Shown here: piece after piece, positions 25,310 through 36,300 of the stretch | Numbering within the stretch: the stretch's first letter is position 1 | How the letters are laid out: the number at the start of each line of letters is the position of its first letter | Origin: Staphylococcus arlettae | GTDB taxonomy: Bacteria; Bacillota; Bacilli; Staphylococcales; Staphylococcaceae | Reading direction: 5' to 3' | Assembly (NCBI RefSeq): GCF_002902345.1 | Contig: NZ_PPQB01000005.1 | Coordinates: forward strand, 561,597 to 603,803 | DNA length: 42,207 nt | Translations under genes and position numbers: made by a program | The notes under the pieces: generated by a model | The model's database searches: none | Seen by the model: only the letters and a program-made list of their open reading frames with translations | Told to the model about the DNA's origin: nothing

Positions 25310-28300
25310 TTACATATCAAAAATTGATAGTTGTGCTTTATCTGGTAAATTTGGTAATGAACCTAATTCATCAAGGTAGTCAATAACTTTTTGTGATAAA
25401 CCGGCTTTTTTGTTTAAATCTTCCTTCGATAAAAATGGACCTTCTTCACGTGCATCTACGATTCGTTTCGCAACATTCTCACCTAATCCTGGTACCGAAA
25501 TAAATGGAGGAATTAAACTATCTTCTTCTATAACAAACTCGAAAGCTTTACTTTTCTCTAAGCTGATAGGTTGCATTCTATAGCCACGTTGTGCCATTTC
25601 ATTCATTATTTCTAATACTGTTAGTGTGTCTTTTTCTTTTTTTCCTAAGTCCATATATCGACTATACATATCTTTAACCGTATTTCTGATACCTTCTTTA
25701 TCTTTAATCATAGAAATTAAATCAAAGTCAGAAGCTCTTACTGTAAAGTAGCTTGCATAATAAAATAATGGATGATGTACTTTAAAGTAAGCAATTCTTA
25801 CCGCCATTAATACATATGCAGCTGCGTGAGCTTTCGGGAACATGTATTTAATTTTACGACATGAATCTAAATACCAATCTGGTACTTCGTTATCTACCAT
25901 AGCCTCTACCATGTCATCTGTTAAACCTTTACCTTTACGCACAAACTCCATTGTTTTAAAGGCTAATGATGGCTCTAAGCCGTTATACATTAAATACACC
26001 ATAATATCATCACGACAACAAATAACGCTGGATAAATCACATGTTCCTGATCTAATAAGATCTTGTGCATTACCTAACCACACGTCAGTACCATGGGATA
26101 GTCCAGAAATTCTAACTAATTCTGAAAAAGAAGTAGGTTTTGTGTCTTCTAACATTTGTCTAACAAATCCTGTACCAAACTCTGGTACACCGAAAGTTCC
26201 TGTTTTACATAATATTTCATCTTCTGTTACACCTAAAGGCTCAGGAGAACTAAATATACCCATAGTTGCTTTATCGTCTACTGGTATTGTTTTTGGATCA
26301 ATACCTGATAAATCTTGTAACATACGAATCATCGTTGGATCATCGTGTCCTAAAATATCTAACTTCAATACATTATCGTGTATCGAATGGAAATCAAAAT
26401 GTGTTGTCATCCATGAAGATGATTGATCATCAGCTGGATATTGCACCGGTGTAAAATCATAAATATCCATATAATCAGGCACTACGATAATACCACCTGG
26501 ATGTTGCCCAGTTGTACGCTTAACACCAGTACATCCTTTTACTAAACGATCAACTTCTGCACCTCGTTTATGGATGCCTTGGTCATTTAAAAATCCTTTT
26601 ACAAAACCAAAAGCTGTTTTTTCAGCTACAGTACCTATCGTACCCGCACGGAACACTTTATCTTCACCAAATAACACTTTAGTGTAGTTATGTGCCTCTG
26701 GTTGATATTCACCACTGAAGTTAAGGTCAATATCAGGTACTTTGTCGCCTTTAAAACCTAAAAATGTTTCAAATGGAATATCTTGTCCTTCTTTAATTAA
26801 CTCGCTACCACATGTTTCACAAGATTTATCTGGTAAATCAAAACCAGAACCTACAGAACCATCATTAAAGAATTCACTTGTTTTACATTTAGGACAAATA
26901 TAATGAGGTGGTAATGGGTTTACTTCGGTAATTTCTGTCATAGTAGCAACAAAGCTTGAACCTACAGAACCACGAGAACCTACAAGATAGCCATCATCCA
27001 ATGATTTTTTCACTAACCGTTGTGAAATTAAGTAAATCACTGAGAAACCGTTACCGATAATACTCGCTAGCTCTTTTTCTAAACGGTCGATAACTATTTG
27101 TGGTAAATCCTCACCATATAACGCTTTAGCATTGCCATAACTCATTTCGCGAATTTCTTCATTTGCACCGTCCATACGTGGCGTATAAAGTTCATCTTTA
27201 ATAGGTACGACACGCTCAATACGATCTGCGAGTGCGTTAGTATTCGCTACAACTACTTCATAAGCTTTTTCTTCACCTAGAAAATGGAATTCATCAAGCA
27301 TTTCATCTGTAGTTCTAAAGTGCGCCTCCGGTAGTGTCGAACGATTTAATGGGTTACCAGGTTGAGCGGCAATTAAAATTTTACGTGCGATGGCATCATG
27401 TTCGTATAAATAATGCGCATTACCTGTCGCAATCACTGGTATGTTAGCCGCAGCACCTGCTTGAATAAGACGTTCATATATTTCGTGTAAAGTATTATTA
27501 TCTCTTATCAATTCTCGATCAATTAGATCTTGATATAGTGCAGGTGGTTGCATTTCAATAAAATCATAGTATTTAGCAATTTTTTCCACTTGTGATTGAT
27601 CTTTTTGCATAACTGCAGTAAAAATTTCACCTTCATCACATGCTGAACCTACTAACAAGCCTTCACGGTGTTCATCTAATAAAGAACGCGGTATACGAGG
27701 CGTTCTGTAATAGTACTGTACCAATGACGCGCTAACAATTTTAAATAAATTTTTCAAACCTTCTTGGTTTTGTACAATTAATGTTACATGATTTGGACGT
27801 GCACGTTTATATGCATCTTCATTTGATAATGATTTATTAATATCTTGATGATTCGATACATTCAGTGACTCTAACTGTTTCAACATTTTAATGAAAATGT
27901 ATGCTGTTGCTTCGGTATCATAAATTGCTCTATGGTGCTGTGTTAATTCTACGCCGTATTTTTTAGCTAAGAAATTCAATCCATGTTTACCGTATTCGGT
28001 ATTAATTGTTCTGGATAGCTCTAACGTATCAATAACACCATTTGTTGATGCACCTAATCCAGCACGCTCATATCCTGTGTCGATAAAGCCCATATCAAAT
28101 GATGCATTATGAGCTACAAATATAGCATCTCCGACCCATTCTTTAAATTCTGTTAATACTTCATCCGCTTCTGGCGCATCGACTAACATGTCATCAGATA
28201 TATGAGTTAAATTTTTAATAGTTTCTGATAAACGCTCATGTGGATTACTAAAGCGTTCAAATTTATCAATTATTTCACCATCATGCACTTTCACCGCAGC

Positions 28301-29626
28301 AAGTTCAATAATTTTATCGTATTGGTTTGATAATCCAGTCGTCTCAACGTCAAATACCACATACGTAGCGTCTTTTAAATTTCTATCCGTTGGTTTATAG
28401 GCAATTGGTACACCATCGTCGACTAACATACCTTCCATACCATAAATCATTTTAATTCCATTCTTTTCAGCTGCATTATGTGCATCTGGAAATGCTTGAA
28501 CTACGTTATGGTCTGTAACAGCAATTGCTTTATGCCCCCATTTAGCAGCCTGTTCTACGTAAGATCCAATATTAGGGATGCCATCCATTTGACTCATTGC
28601 TGTATGTAGATGAAACTCAACTCTTTTGTCTTCTGCTTTATCTTGTTTTGATGCTTTTTTTATTTCTTCAATATCTGCCATCATCATCACTAAGTCACGC
28701 ACAAAAGTATCTTCTTCAATACGACCTTGTGCTCTAACCCATTTACCTACACTTAATGCCTTGAAGTGTGCTAAATCATCTTTATTTTTACGTGTGAACA
28801 TTTTTAATACTAATGAATCTGTGTAATCTGTTACTTTTAATTCGACAATATGTCGTCCACTTTTTAACTCTTTTAAGTTAATATCAAAAATAACACCTTC
28901 AATAGCAACTTTGAATTCTTCTTCAATAATCGATTCTATAGGTCTCACATTTTCAACTTGAATTGGTTTTCCTATTTGACACTTACTTACAGCACTTTCA
29001 TTATTATCTTGCTGTTTGGCTTTTTCAGCTTTCATTTTTTCAAGTTTTTCAGTGGCTTCCTTAGCACTTTTCTCATCTTCTTCTTGTATATGTGCTTCTA
29101 ATGAAGCTAAATCATCTTCCGTACTGACATTATCGGTTTCAAATATCACTTTATTAATGTTAAAACCACATGTTTTTAATGCTTTAACTAAACTACCATT
29201 ACATGCTTTATCAAAATGGTTACGTTCCACATCATTTTGGCACATAACTTTAATAGCATCGCCTGACATAATTAAACGTTTTTGCTTAAGCTGTCCTTTT
29301 ACTTTTGGAGAAAGTTGTGTTTGGTCGATACAATGACTGAAATACTTCAATACATATTCATCTTGTTGTGACGTATCTGTAATTTCAAAACTCCATCTAA
29401 CATCGGCTATTGTTTTAAATTCTTCAGTTATAGCATTCGTAAATAACAGATAATCTTCAATGGATAAAAAATGTGGCAACGCAATTTGAAATTCCCATGT
29501 CCTATTCTTTGATGACACATCTATCCTTTTTAATTCACCATTTTCTAGGATAGTAGAATCAAGTTGGTTTGCAATTTTTATTTGGTCAGCTAGGATTCTA
29601 AATTTTTCCTGATTTGTCATTGTCAT
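25310..29626 (-). CDS. polC: DNA polymerase III alpha subunit, PolC type
   Basis: PolC is the replicative polymerase of low-GC Gram-positives, with built-in proofreading. The 1438-residue protein has an OB region (about 230-320) and a PHP domain (VEFHLHTAMSQMDGI near 335). An inserted DEDD exonuclease follows (VVFDVETTGLSNQYDKIIEL near 420; HNASFDMGF). A zinc-finger region shows CPKCK and CETCG, and the catalytic PDIDLNFSGEY is present. I place the start at ATG 29624-29626, eight bases after AGGTGG; a GTG four codons upstream lies inside that signal. One oddity: the usually conserved SSVIGCRDD segment reads SSVICCRDD at residue 1203. Confidence 0.97.
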   Translation of the reverse strand: MTMTNQEKFRILADQIKIANQLDSTILENGELKRIDVSSKNRTWEFQIALPHFLSIEDYLLFTNAITEEFKTIADVRWSFEITDTSQQDEYVLKYFSHCIDQTQLSPKVKGQLKQKRLIMSGDAIKVMCQNDVERNHFDKACNGSLVKALKTCGFNINKVIFETDNVSTEDDLASLEAHIQEEDEKSAKEATEKLEKMKAEKAKQQDNNESAVSKCQIGKPIQVENVRPIESIIEEEFKVAIEGVIFDINLKELKSGRHIVELKVTDYTDSLVLKMFTRKNKDDLAHFKALSVGKWVRAQGRIEEDTFVRDLVMMMADIEEIKKASKQDKAEDKRVEFHLHTAMSQMDGIPNIGSYVEQAAKWGHKAIAVTDHNVVQAFPDAHNAAEKNGIKMIYGMEGMLVDDGVPIAYKPTDRNLKDATYVVFDVETTGLSNQYDKIIELAAVKVHDGEIIDKFERFSNPHERLSETIKNLTHISDDMLVDAPEADEVLTEFKEWVGDAIFVAHNASFDMGFIDTGYERAGLGASTNGVIDTLELSRTINTEYGKHGLNFLAKKYGVELTQHHRAIYDTEATAYIFIKMLKQLESLNVSNHQDINKSLSNEDAYKRARPNHVTLIVQNQEGLKNLFKIVSASLVQYYYRTPRIPRSLLDEHREGLLVGSACDEGEIFTAVMQKDQSQVEKIAKYYDFIEMQPPALYQDLIDRELIRDNNTLHEIYERLIQAGAAANIPVIATGNAHYLYEHDAIARKILIAAQPGNPLNRSTLPEAHFRTTDEMLDEFHFLGEEKAYEVVVANTNALADRIERVVPIKDELYTPRMDGANEEIREMSYGNAKALYGEDLPQIVIDRLEKELASIIGNGFSVIYLISQRLVKKSLDDGYLVGSRGSVGSSFVATMTEITEVNPLPPHYICPKCKTSEFFNDGSVGSGFDLPDKSCETCGSELIKEGQDIPFETFLGFKGDKVPDIDLNFSGEYQPEAHNYTKVLFGEDKVFRAGTIGTVAEKTAFGFVKGFLNDQGIHKRGAEVDRLVKGCTGVKRTTGQHPGGIIVVPDYMDIYDFTPVQYPADDQSSSWMTTHFDFHSIHDNVLKLDILGHDDPTMIRMLQDLSGIDPKTIPVDDKATMGIFSSPEPLGVTEDEILCKTGTFGVPEFGTGFVRQMLEDTKPTSFSELVRISGLSHGTDVWLGNAQDLIRSGTCDLSSVICCRDDIMVYLMYNGLEPSLAFKTMEFVRKGKGLTDDMVEAMVDNEVPDWYLDSCRKIKYMFPKAHAAAYVLMAVRIAYFKVHHPLFYYASYFTVRASDFDLISMIKDKEGIRNTVKDMYSRYMDLGKKEKDTLTVLEIMNEMAQRGYRMQPISLEKSKAFEFVIEEDSLIPPFISVPGLGENVAKRIVDAREEGPFLSKEDLNKKAGLSQKVIDYLDELGSLPNLPDKAQLSIFDM

Positions 29627-29697
29627 GACGAAAACCACCTTACTTTATATTACACTTTTATAATTAAACCTCTACATTTAGCATTTATAACTATAAT

Positions 29698-29731
29698 AAA
29701 TGCACCATTGTACAGTTACAATGATGCATTT
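29698..29731 (-). terminator. Hairpin between proS and polC
   Basis: AAATGCACCATTGT (29698-29711) and ACAATGATGCATTT (29718-29731) pair over 14 bases with one mismatch and a 6-nt loop. On the minus strand it is followed by ATTATAG, so the U tract is weak; it may only attenuate proS read-through into polC. Confidence 0.55.
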
Positions 29732-29793
29732 ACTTTCGAACATTTAAAATACGTTATATATTATAGCAAAAATTAGTATGTTTTGCTTCTGTT

Positions 29794-31497
29794 TTATTTT
29801 ACTTGAGCATACAATGCTGTAACATAATCTACCAATTCAGACACAGCTACATCTTCACTTTCGCCAGTGTCACGACGTTTTACTTCGACAATACCTTCTG
29901 CCGCATTTTTACCAACGACTACTCTAACTGGAAGTCCAATTAAATCAGCATCATTAAATTTAACACCCGCACGTTCTTTACGATCATCATATAACACATC
30001 AAAAGATTGACGTAAGTCATCATACAATTGGTCACCCAATTCACGTTGTTCATCTTTTTTCGGATTCAATGTTATGACGTGTATATCAAAAGGTGCTATT
30101 GCTTTTGGCCAGATAATACCACTATCATCATTATTTTGCTCAACAGCTGCACTCAACGTACGAGACACTCCAATACCGTAACAACCCATTAATAATGGTT
30201 GTGCTCTGCCTTGGTTATCTAAAAATGTTGCATTCATTGCTTCAGAATATTTTGTACCCAATTTAAACACTTGTCCTACTTCAATGCCTTCTGCAAATTT
30301 TGCAATACCAGCATCGTTTGCTAATGATTCACCTTCAAGAATAAATCTGAAGTCCCCATAATTTTCTACAGTGAAATCTCTATCGACATTAGCGTTTAGT
30401 AAATGGTAACCATCTTCATTGGCACCGACTACAATATTATTTAAATCTTGTAATGCGTTATCTGCATAAATTTTAATATCTTTTTCAAAAATCGGACCTA
30501 ATGAACCAGGATTAGCACCAAGTAAATTTACAATTTCAGCTTGTGTCGCTAAGTCAATGTGATCTGTTTCAAAGTAAGCTTTTAGTTTCACATCATTTAT
30601 TTCGTGATGACCTCTTACTAACACCATGATAAATTCACCATCAACTTTGAAAATCATTGATTTTGTAATTTCATCTAATGGTTTATTTAAGAAATCAGCT
30701 AACTCTTGAGCAGTGTGAACATTAGGTGTCTCGATTTTTGTTAACTCTTTAACATCATCGTGTTTAACATTCGGTACATAAGCTACTTCTGCTTTTTCAA
30801 TGTTGGCAGCATAGTCTGTTGTTTCACTGTAAACAATCGTATCCTCTCCAATATCACTCAACGCCATAAATTCATGTGTATGGCTACCACCGATAGCACC
30901 AGAATCAGCTACTACTGGACGGACGTTTAAGCCTACTCGACGGAATATATTTGTATATGCTTGTGACATATCCTGATATGTTGTTTCTAGTGATGCTTCA
31001 TCTGCATGGAATGAATAAGCATCTTTCATAATAAATTCACGGCCACGTAATAACCCAAATCTAGGTCTCTTTTCATCTCTAAATTTAGATTGAATTTGGA
31101 ATAATGTTAATGGTAATTGCTTATAAGATTTCAGTTCATCTCGCACAATCGATGTTACGACTTCTTCATGCGTAGGTCCTAAGGCAAATTCTCTACCATG
31201 ACGGTCTGTTAAACGCATCAATTCTGGACCGTAAGACCCCCAACGACCTGATTCTTCCCATAATTCCGCTTGTTGTAATGCTGGCATTAAAATTTCAACT
31301 GCATCGATAGCTTCCATTTCCTCACGCACAATTGTTTCAATATTATTTAATACGCGTGCCGCTAATGGTAAATAGCTATAAATACCACTTGTGCTTTGTT
31401 TTATTAGTCCAGCTTTCAACAATAAACGATGGCTTAATGCATCTGCACCAGCAGGTACTTCTTTCATTGTTGGTATAAAAACTTTAGATTGTTTCAT
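29794..31497 (-). CDS. proS: Prolyl-tRNA synthetase
   Basis: ProS charges tRNA-Pro with proline. The 567-residue protein is the bacterial type with the editing insertion. Class II motif 2 is seen in [20 protein letters not shown] (about 140-160) and motif 3 in [13 protein letters not shown] (about 443). The INS editing domain lies between (about 225-405), and the C-terminal anticodon-binding domain has [20 protein letters not shown]. The start is ATG 31495-31497 with GGAGGAGC upstream. It begins 19 bases after rseP and precedes polC, as in other staphylococci. No T-box leader is present. Confidence 0.97.
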   Translation of the reverse strand: MKQSKVFIPTMKEVPAGADALSHRLLLKAGLIKQSTSGIYSYLPLAARVLNNIETIVREEMEAIDAVEILMPALQQAELWEESGRWGSYGPELMRLTDRHGREFALGPTHEEVVTSIVRDELKSYKQLPLTLFQIQSKFRDEKRPRFGLLRGREFIMKDAYSFHADEASLETTYQDMSQAYTNIFRRVGLNVRPVVADSGAIGGSHTHEFMALSDIGEDTIVYSETTDYAANIEKAEVAYVPNVKHDDVKELTKIETPNVHTAQELADFLNKPLDEITKSMIFKVDGEFIMVLVRGHHEINDVKLKAYFETDHIDLATQAEIVNLLGANPGSLGPIFEKDIKIYADNALQDLNNIVVGANEDGYHLLNANVDRDFTVENYGDFRFILEGESLANDAGIAKFAEGIEVGQVFKLGTKYSEAMNATFLDNQGRAQPLLMGCYGIGVSRTLSAAVEQNNDDSGIIWPKAIAPFDIHVITLNPKKDEQRELGDQLYDDLRQSFDVLYDDRKERAGVKFNDADLIGLPVRVVVGKNAAEGIVEVKRRDTGESEDVAVSELVDYVTALYAQVK

Positions 31498-31516
31498 TTA
31501 ATTGCTCCTCCTAATC

Positions 31517-32803
31517 TTATAAGAAATAACGTTGTATATCATTCCACGTTACTAATACCATAATTATTAAAACAAAGACTGCGCCAATAGCTACGATCGT
31601 TGTTTCAGCTTTTTTATTTACAGGTTTTCTAAAAATAGCTTCATAAATAACAAATAAAATTCGGCCACCATCTAACGCCGGAATTGGTAACAAGTTCATT
31701 AAACCTAAGTTAACACTTAATAATGCAGTCCATGAAATTAAATTAATAATACCAGTTTTCACCACTGAATCTACCGAGTGATAAATACCTACCGGACCAT
31801 TTAACATGTCGAATGAGAAATTACCTGTAAAAATACTTGCTATCATACTTACAATCGCAGTAAATATCAATTTACCAGCTTCTACAGATTGTGTAATTCC
31901 TGACAGTATCGGCTTAAATATTGTATGTTCTGTTTGAGATTCAAAACCTAAAATATATCGTGTTTCTGTTTTAGTTTTTGTTAATTGCTGTTCTATTTTC
32001 TTTGGTTTTATATTTAAATTTTCGGTTTTACCATCTCGTTTAATGGTAAGTTGTGTTGTTTTGTCTTTATTGTCTTGCAATGCCTCATCTATATCACTTT
32101 TATCATCTATATTATGACTACCAATCTTTACAATTGTATCGTCACTTTGCAAGCCAGCTTTATCGGCTGGTGAATTCCCTTGTACATTATCTACTGTATT
32201 GGTTGGTGTTCCTTGATAATAGGCAAGTCCAATAAACAATGCTAAAGTAAGCAAGAAATTGAAAAGTGGCCCAGCAAATAGTGTAAGGAATTTTTGATAT
32301 GGCTTTTTATATGTGAATTGACGATTACGTGGCGCAATTTGAATTAAACTTCCATGTTCCACAAAATAAGCTTTTTTCGCAATATTAAAATGATGACGTT
32401 CTTGATCATGTGCAGTGACACCTTCAATAAACATGCCAGCTTTAAAATCGCACTGTTTTACTTCTAACGCTTCGATTTGTTGAAACTTGTGTTGGTCATC
32501 TAAAATAATGTGCGTAATTTCATCTTGCTCATTTGTTTTTATTTTAACATGCATACCAGGTTGGACTGGCGGTTCTTCTAAACCATCTCCAGCCATACGA
32601 ACATAACCACCAACCGGCAATAATCTAATCGTATATAATGTTTCATTTTTTCTAAAACTAAAAATTTTCGGCCCCATACCTATGGCAAATTCAGGACACA
32701 TAATACCCGCTCTTTTAGCGAAAAACATATGTCCATACTCATGAACAGATACGAGTACACCAAAAACGACAATAAATGCAAATATCGTTACTAAGAAACT
32801 CAA
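31517..32803 (-). CDS. rseP: Site-2 intramembrane zinc metalloprotease RseP
   Basis: RseP (RasP-type) cleaves membrane-embedded substrates such as anti-sigma factors and remnant signal peptides. The HExxH zinc motif is HEYGH at residues about 21-25 within the first membrane segment. A PDZ domain (about 195-260, [20 protein letters not shown]) follows. The second active-site motif [11 protein letters not shown] lies near residue 370, with hydrophobic segments around it. The start is TTG (32801-32803) with GAGGTG eight bases upstream. The length, 428 residues, is normal. It has its own extended -10 promoter and follows the cdsA terminator. Confidence 0.97.
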   Translation of the reverse strand: MSFLVTIFAFIVVFGVLVSVHEYGHMFFAKRAGIMCPEFAIGMGPKIFSFRKNETLYTIRLLPVGGYVRMAGDGLEEPPVQPGMHVKIKTNEQDEITHIILDDQHKFQQIEALEVKQCDFKAGMFIEGVTAHDQERHHFNIAKKAYFVEHGSLIQIAPRNRQFTYKKPYQKFLTLFAGPLFNFLLTLALFIGLAYYQGTPTNTVDNVQGNSPADKAGLQSDDTIVKIGSHNIDDKSDIDEALQDNKDKTTQLTIKRDGKTENLNIKPKKIEQQLTKTKTETRYILGFESQTEHTIFKPILSGITQSVEAGKLIFTAIVSMIASIFTGNFSFDMLNGPVGIYHSVDSVVKTGIINLISWTALLSVNLGLMNLLPIPALDGGRILFVIYEAIFRKPVNKKAETTIVAIGAVFVLIIMVLVTWNDIQRYFL

Positions 32804-32913
32804 ATTAACTACACCTCGTATTTTTATTTAAGATTATGTTTAAATGTGTGTTACAACCTGTCTAAATCATTCAAGTTGAACAGTAATTGTATCATGTTAT
32901 ACACATGAATATT

Positions 32914-32922
32914 ATTATAACA
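32914..32922 (-). promoter_or_regulatory. Extended -10 promoter of rseP
   Basis: The minus strand reads TGTTATAAT, a perfect extended -10 element, about 110 bp before the TTG start of rseP. No strong -35 is seen. Confidence 0.55.
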
Positions 32923-33000
32923 CTTCATTAGTTAAGCAATTTTCACACTAACATAAAAGTACTTTACTATGAATCAGTGACTATTAAATTTCACCTTGTT

Positions 33001-33065
33001 AAAAGGAGTTAAGAAATAAAATAACTTTACAATGACTGTTAGTTATTTTACCTCATTAACTCCTT
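33001..33065 (-). terminator. Large nested palindrome, terminator of cdsA
   Basis: Outer arms AAGGAGTTAA (33003-33012) / TTAACTCCTT (33056-33065) and inner arms AAAATAACT (33018-33026) / AGTTATTTT (33041-33049) form two stacked helices. The minus strand continues CCTTTTAAC. It lies about 80 bp after cdsA and ends that transcript unit. Confidence 0.7.
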
Positions 33066-33144
33066 CGCTACAACTTTATAAACATTATTCAATTTTATTT
33101 CCATACGAGTGCAGATCATTTAACTTGAACTATTTCATTAACTC

Positions 33145-33927
33145 CTACACTTGTATCAATAAAATGTTAACGAGTGGTAATACAAACATAAAGCTATCAA
33201 AACGATCTAATATCCCACCATGTCCTGGTAACAATCTACCAGAATCTTTTACACCAAAGTGGCGTTTGAATCCTGATTCTACTAAATCACCTAATTGTCC
33301 AAATGCACTTAAGATAATTGTGATTATCAGTAATAACCATGTTACAGTTTGAAAATCCACAAATAAAATCATTATTAATGGCACCAATAAACTACAGAAT
33401 AATCCACCAATAAATCCTTCTATCGTTTTGTTAGGGCTAATTACAGGCCATAATTTATGCTTGCCCATTAAGCGTCCAAAAATATATGCACCAGTATCAG
33501 TTAACCACACAACTAAAAATGCAAACAATATGAAGTGTAATCCTTCAGAGCGAGTTTCATACAAATACATAAAACCTATTCCTACGTATGCCACTGACAT
33601 CAAACAGAAAGCTGCATCCATAAAGCTGAATCTGTTTTTAGATAATACTGTATAACTTAAAAGTATAAAACTAATCGCAATTAAAGATTTTAATTGAAAG
33701 TCATTGACCCACGTGCCAGCATCTTGCGGCAACATAATAATTAATATACCTAGTGCACATATGATACCAGGAACTGATAAAAACTTAATCATATTCATAT
33801 TCAACAATTCTTTTAATCCAATAAAAGCAAGCAAATACGAAAACAACATCAGTATGAATCCACCCTTTAGTAGTATAGGTAGAAAGACAATAAGGGCAAC
33901 TATCGCAGTTAAAGTTCTAACTTTCAT
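33145..33927 (-). CDS. cdsA: Phosphatidate cytidylyltransferase
   Basis: CdsA makes CDP-diacylglycerol from phosphatidate and CTP, feeding PgsA. The 260-residue protein is nearly all membrane segments and ends with the family signature: [18 protein letters not shown] followed by [10 protein letters not shown] (about 218-246). The start is ATG 33925-33927 with AGGAGA upstream. It begins 16 bases after uppS, so the two lipid genes are co-transcribed. A nested palindromic terminator follows. Confidence 0.97.
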   Translation of the reverse strand: MKVRTLTAIVALIVFLPILLKGGFILMLFSYLLAFIGLKELLNMNMIKFLSVPGIICALGILIIMLPQDAGTWVNDFQLKSLIAISFILLSYTVLSKNRFSFMDAAFCLMSVAYVGIGFMYLYETRSEGLHFILFAFLVVWLTDTGAYIFGRLMGKHKLWPVISPNKTIEGFIGGLFCSLLVPLIMILFVDFQTVTWLLLIITIILSAFGQLGDLVESGFKRHFGVKDSGRLLPGHGGILDRFDSFMFVLPLVNILLIQV

Positions 33928-33943
33928 ACTATTCTCCTATCTT

Positions 33944-34708
33944 TTATAGCCCACCAAAACGTCTCTGGCGTGACTGATAAATTTTTATACAATTTTCTAA
34001 TTCATTTTTATCAAAATCTGGCCACAGTTTCTCATTAAATATAAATTCACTATATGACACTTGCCAAATTAAAAAATTACTAATACGTTGTTCTCCAGAT
34101 GTTCTAATTAATAAGTCAGGATCTGGATACTTATTAGTAAATAAATATTCTGAAATTAATGCTTCAGTAATGTCTTCAGCACATGCTTGTTTTTTTGACA
34201 ACTGTTCGTATAGTGATTTCACACTATGCACAATTTCCGCGCGTCCGCCATAATTAATTGCAAAAATTAATTTCATGCCCGTATTATTTTTCGTATCTTC
34301 TTTCGCCTTATCAATGGCTTTTAATGTTGAAGAAGGTAAATTATCGATGAATCCAATTGTTTCTACTTTAACATTGTTTTCGATTAATTCAGGCAAAAAT
34401 GTTTTCAAAAAGTTTACAGGCAAATTCATAATATAATTAACTTCACTTTCAGGTCTTGACCAATTCTCTGTCGAAAACGCATAAAGTGTTAAATACTTAA
34501 TTCCCATATCACTTGCGGCTTTAGTAATTTTCTTTACTGTTTGCATGCCCTCATAGTGGCCTTTAATACGTGGTAATTTTCGTTTTTTTGCCCAACGACC
34601 ATTACCATCCATAATAATCGCAATATGTTCTGGTATATTATGTAAGTCTGAATCACTATGTTCTTGAATTGACTGTGATTTCTTCTTATTTTTAAGATTT
34701 TTAAACAT
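33944..34708 (-). CDS. uppS: Undecaprenyl diphosphate synthase (isoprenyl transferase)
   Basis: UppS makes the C55 lipid carrier for wall polymers. The 254-residue protein has all cis-prenyltransferase motifs: IMDGNGRWAKKRKLPRIKGH near residue 31, LYAFSTENWSRP near 78, and DLLIRTSGEQRISNF near 195. I place the start at ATG 34706-34708 because GGAGG lies seven bases upstream; an upstream frame from 34732 has no such signal. A TATAAT (34741-34746) on the minus strand may be part of its promoter, but I see no clear -35. The preceding gene frr ends in a terminator. Confidence 0.97.
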   Translation of the reverse strand: MFKNLKNKKKSQSIQEHSDSDLHNIPEHIAIIMDGNGRWAKKRKLPRIKGHYEGMQTVKKITKAASDMGIKYLTLYAFSTENWSRPESEVNYIMNLPVNFLKTFLPELIENNVKVETIGFIDNLPSSTLKAIDKAKEDTKNNTGMKLIFAINYGGRAEIVHSVKSLYEQLSKKQACAEDITEALISEYLFTNKYPDPDLLIRTSGEQRISNFLIWQVSYSEFIFNEKLWPDFDKNELENCIKIYQSRQRRFGGL

Positions 34709-34810
34709 GGTATTTCCTCCGAGCATGGTCATCTCTGTATATTATAATAGCTTATTTATACAATTATCTACCATTTTATCATAATAAATAAGTACGTTGC
34801 ATAAACAAAT

Positions 34811-34843
34811 AAAAAACTGTACCAAAGTCTGATTTGATACAGT
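34811..34843 (-). terminator. Intrinsic terminator of frr
   Basis: ACTGTACCAAA (34816-34826) and TTTGATACAGT (34833-34843) pair over 11 bases with one mismatch and a 6-nt loop. Six T follow on the minus strand (34811-34816). It lies about 120 bp after the frr stop. Confidence 0.85.
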
Positions 34844-34961
34844 CCATATATAACATAATACTCTCTACACTTGTATGAAAGCATTATTACACATGCTAGT
34901 TTCAAATACGTATACTAACTTATGCATGAACAAATCGTCATCGGTACAGTAATAACCATGA

Positions 34962-35516
34962 TTATACTGACATAATATCGTTTTCTTTTTCTTCTAACAG
35001 TCTGTCAACTTCTTTAATAGAATCATCAGTTAATTTTTGAACATCATCTGTTTGTGATCTTAAATCATCTTCAGTGATATCGCCATCTTTTTCTTGTTTT
35101 TTCAAGAAGTCGTTTGAGTCACGACGCACGTTACGAATAGCAACTTTCGCATTTTCAGCGATTTTTTTAACTTCTTTAACTAACTCTTTACGTCGTTCTT
35201 CAGTTAAAGCTGGAACTGAAATTCGGATTACTTCACCATCACTTGAAGGATTTACACCTAAATTAGCAGCGATGATTGCTTTTTCTACATCTGCAACTGA
35301 TGATTTATCATAAGGTGAAATAACTAATAAACGTGCTTCTGGTACATTGATACTCGCTAATTGTTGAACTGGTGTTGCCGCTCCGTAATAATCTACAGTT
35401 ACACCATTTAGTAGATTTGAGTTGGCTCTACCTGCACTAATGTTAGCTAATTCTCTAGAAAAACTGTCTATAGTCTTTGTCATCTTACTTTTAGTGTCGT
35501 TAATTATGTCACTCAT
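34962..35516 (-). CDS. frr: Ribosome recycling factor
   Basis: Frr, with EF-G, splits the ribosome after termination. The 184-residue protein begins with [20 protein letters not shown] and contains [18 protein letters not shown] and the helical segments VRDSNDF-like ([13 protein letters not shown]) and [17 protein letters not shown] typical of the family. The ATG start has GAGGTG upstream. It follows pyrH by 15 bases, the conserved order, and ends in a terminator. Confidence 0.97.
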   Translation of the reverse strand: MSDIINDTKSKMTKTIDSFSRELANISAGRANSNLLNGVTVDYYGAATPVQQLASINVPEARLLVISPYDKSSVADVEKAIIAANLGVNPSSDGEVIRISVPALTEERRKELVKEVKKIAENAKVAIRNVRRDSNDFLKKQEKDGDITEDDLRSQTDDVQKLTDDSIKEVDRLLEEKENDIMSV

Positions 35517-35531
35517 TTTTTACACCTCAAA

Positions 35532-36254
35532 TTATTTTGTAATTAATGTTCCTATTTTCTCGCCCATTACAGCACGTTTAATGTTTCCTTCTTCCATAAT
35601 TGAGAAGACATTTAATGGAATATTATTATCCATACAGAAAGAAGAAGCAGTTGAATCCATTACTTGTAACCCTTCTTGTAACATTTGGATATGTGTTAAA
35701 TGTTCGTATTTAATCGCATCTTTGTCGATTTTCGGATCTGCAGAATAAACACCATCAACATTATTTTTACCCATTAAAATTACATCAGCTTCTACTTCAG
35801 CTGCACGCAATGCCGCTGTTGTATCTGTAGAGAAATATGGATTACCAATACCAGCAGCAAAAATGACTACTCTCTTTTTCTCTAGGTGTCTAATCGCACG
35901 TCTACGAATATATGGTTCTGCTACTTGTTTCATTTCGATAGATGTAAGTACTCGAGTATCACACTCTAGTTGTTCTAAACTATCTTGTAATGCTAATGCA
36001 TTCATTACTGTAGCTAACATACCCATATAATCAGCCGTACCACGGTCCATTCCTAAATCGGCACCTGTTTTACCTCTCCAAATATTACCTCCACCTACAA
36101 TTACAGCGATTTCACAATCCATCTTTGCAACTTCAGCAACTTGACTCGCAACACTTTTAATTATCATAGGGTTAATACCACTACCCTTATCACCTGCAAG
36201 TGCTTCTCCACTTAATTTTAAAACAACACGTTTGTATTTTGAAGTTTCAGCCAT
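35532..36254 (-). CDS. pyrH: UMP kinase
   Basis: PyrH phosphorylates UMP to UDP and is the hexameric bacterial type. The 240-residue protein shows [12 protein letters not shown] near residue 11, the GGGNIWRG loop near 55, [12 protein letters not shown] near 71 and [17 protein letters not shown] near 135. I place the start at ATG 36252-36254 because GAGAGGA lies seven bases upstream and the product begins [11 protein letters not shown] as expected; the frame runs further upstream without a signal. A pair of mutually exclusive hairpins lies just before it (36301-36365). Confidence 0.97.
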   Translation of the reverse strand: MAETSKYKRVVLKLSGEALAGDKGSGINPMIIKSVASQVAEVAKMDCEIAVIVGGGNIWRGKTGADLGMDRGTADYMGMLATVMNALALQDSLEQLECDTRVLTSIEMKQVAEPYIRRRAIRHLEKKRVVIFAAGIGNPYFSTDTTAALRAAEVEADVILMGKNNVDGVYSADPKIDKDAIKYEHLTHIQMLQEGLQVMDSTASSFCMDNNIPLNVFSIMEEGNIKRAVMGEKIGTLITK

Positions 36255-36300
36255 TGTCTTATCCTCTCTATTGTAATGATATGTAATTGATACAAGTAAA

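Larger units (their letters stand above)
32804..33144 (-). promoter_or_regulatory. cdsA-rseP intergenic region
   Basis: This 341-bp gene-free stretch contains the cdsA terminator palindrome (33001-33065), the rseP promoter (32914-32922) and a small inverted repeat CATGT/ACATG (32894-32908). CATTAACTCCT occurs twice (33054-33064 and 33136-33146). I see no coding frame with a credible ribosome-binding site. Confidence 0.6.

Noticed and set aside
25842..26426. Plus-strand open frame of about 194 codons antisense to polC
   Set aside because: It lies fully inside the highly conserved polC coding sequence, has no ribosome-binding site or promoter that I can see, and its composition is that of a reverse-frame shadow.
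31498..31516. T-box leader for proS
   Set aside because: Only 19 bases separate rseP and proS and no T-box specifier or antiterminator sequence is present.
33032..33352. Plus-strand open frame at the end of cdsA
   Set aside because: It starts inside the terminator palindrome and overlaps conserved cdsA sequence; no ribosome-binding site is seen.
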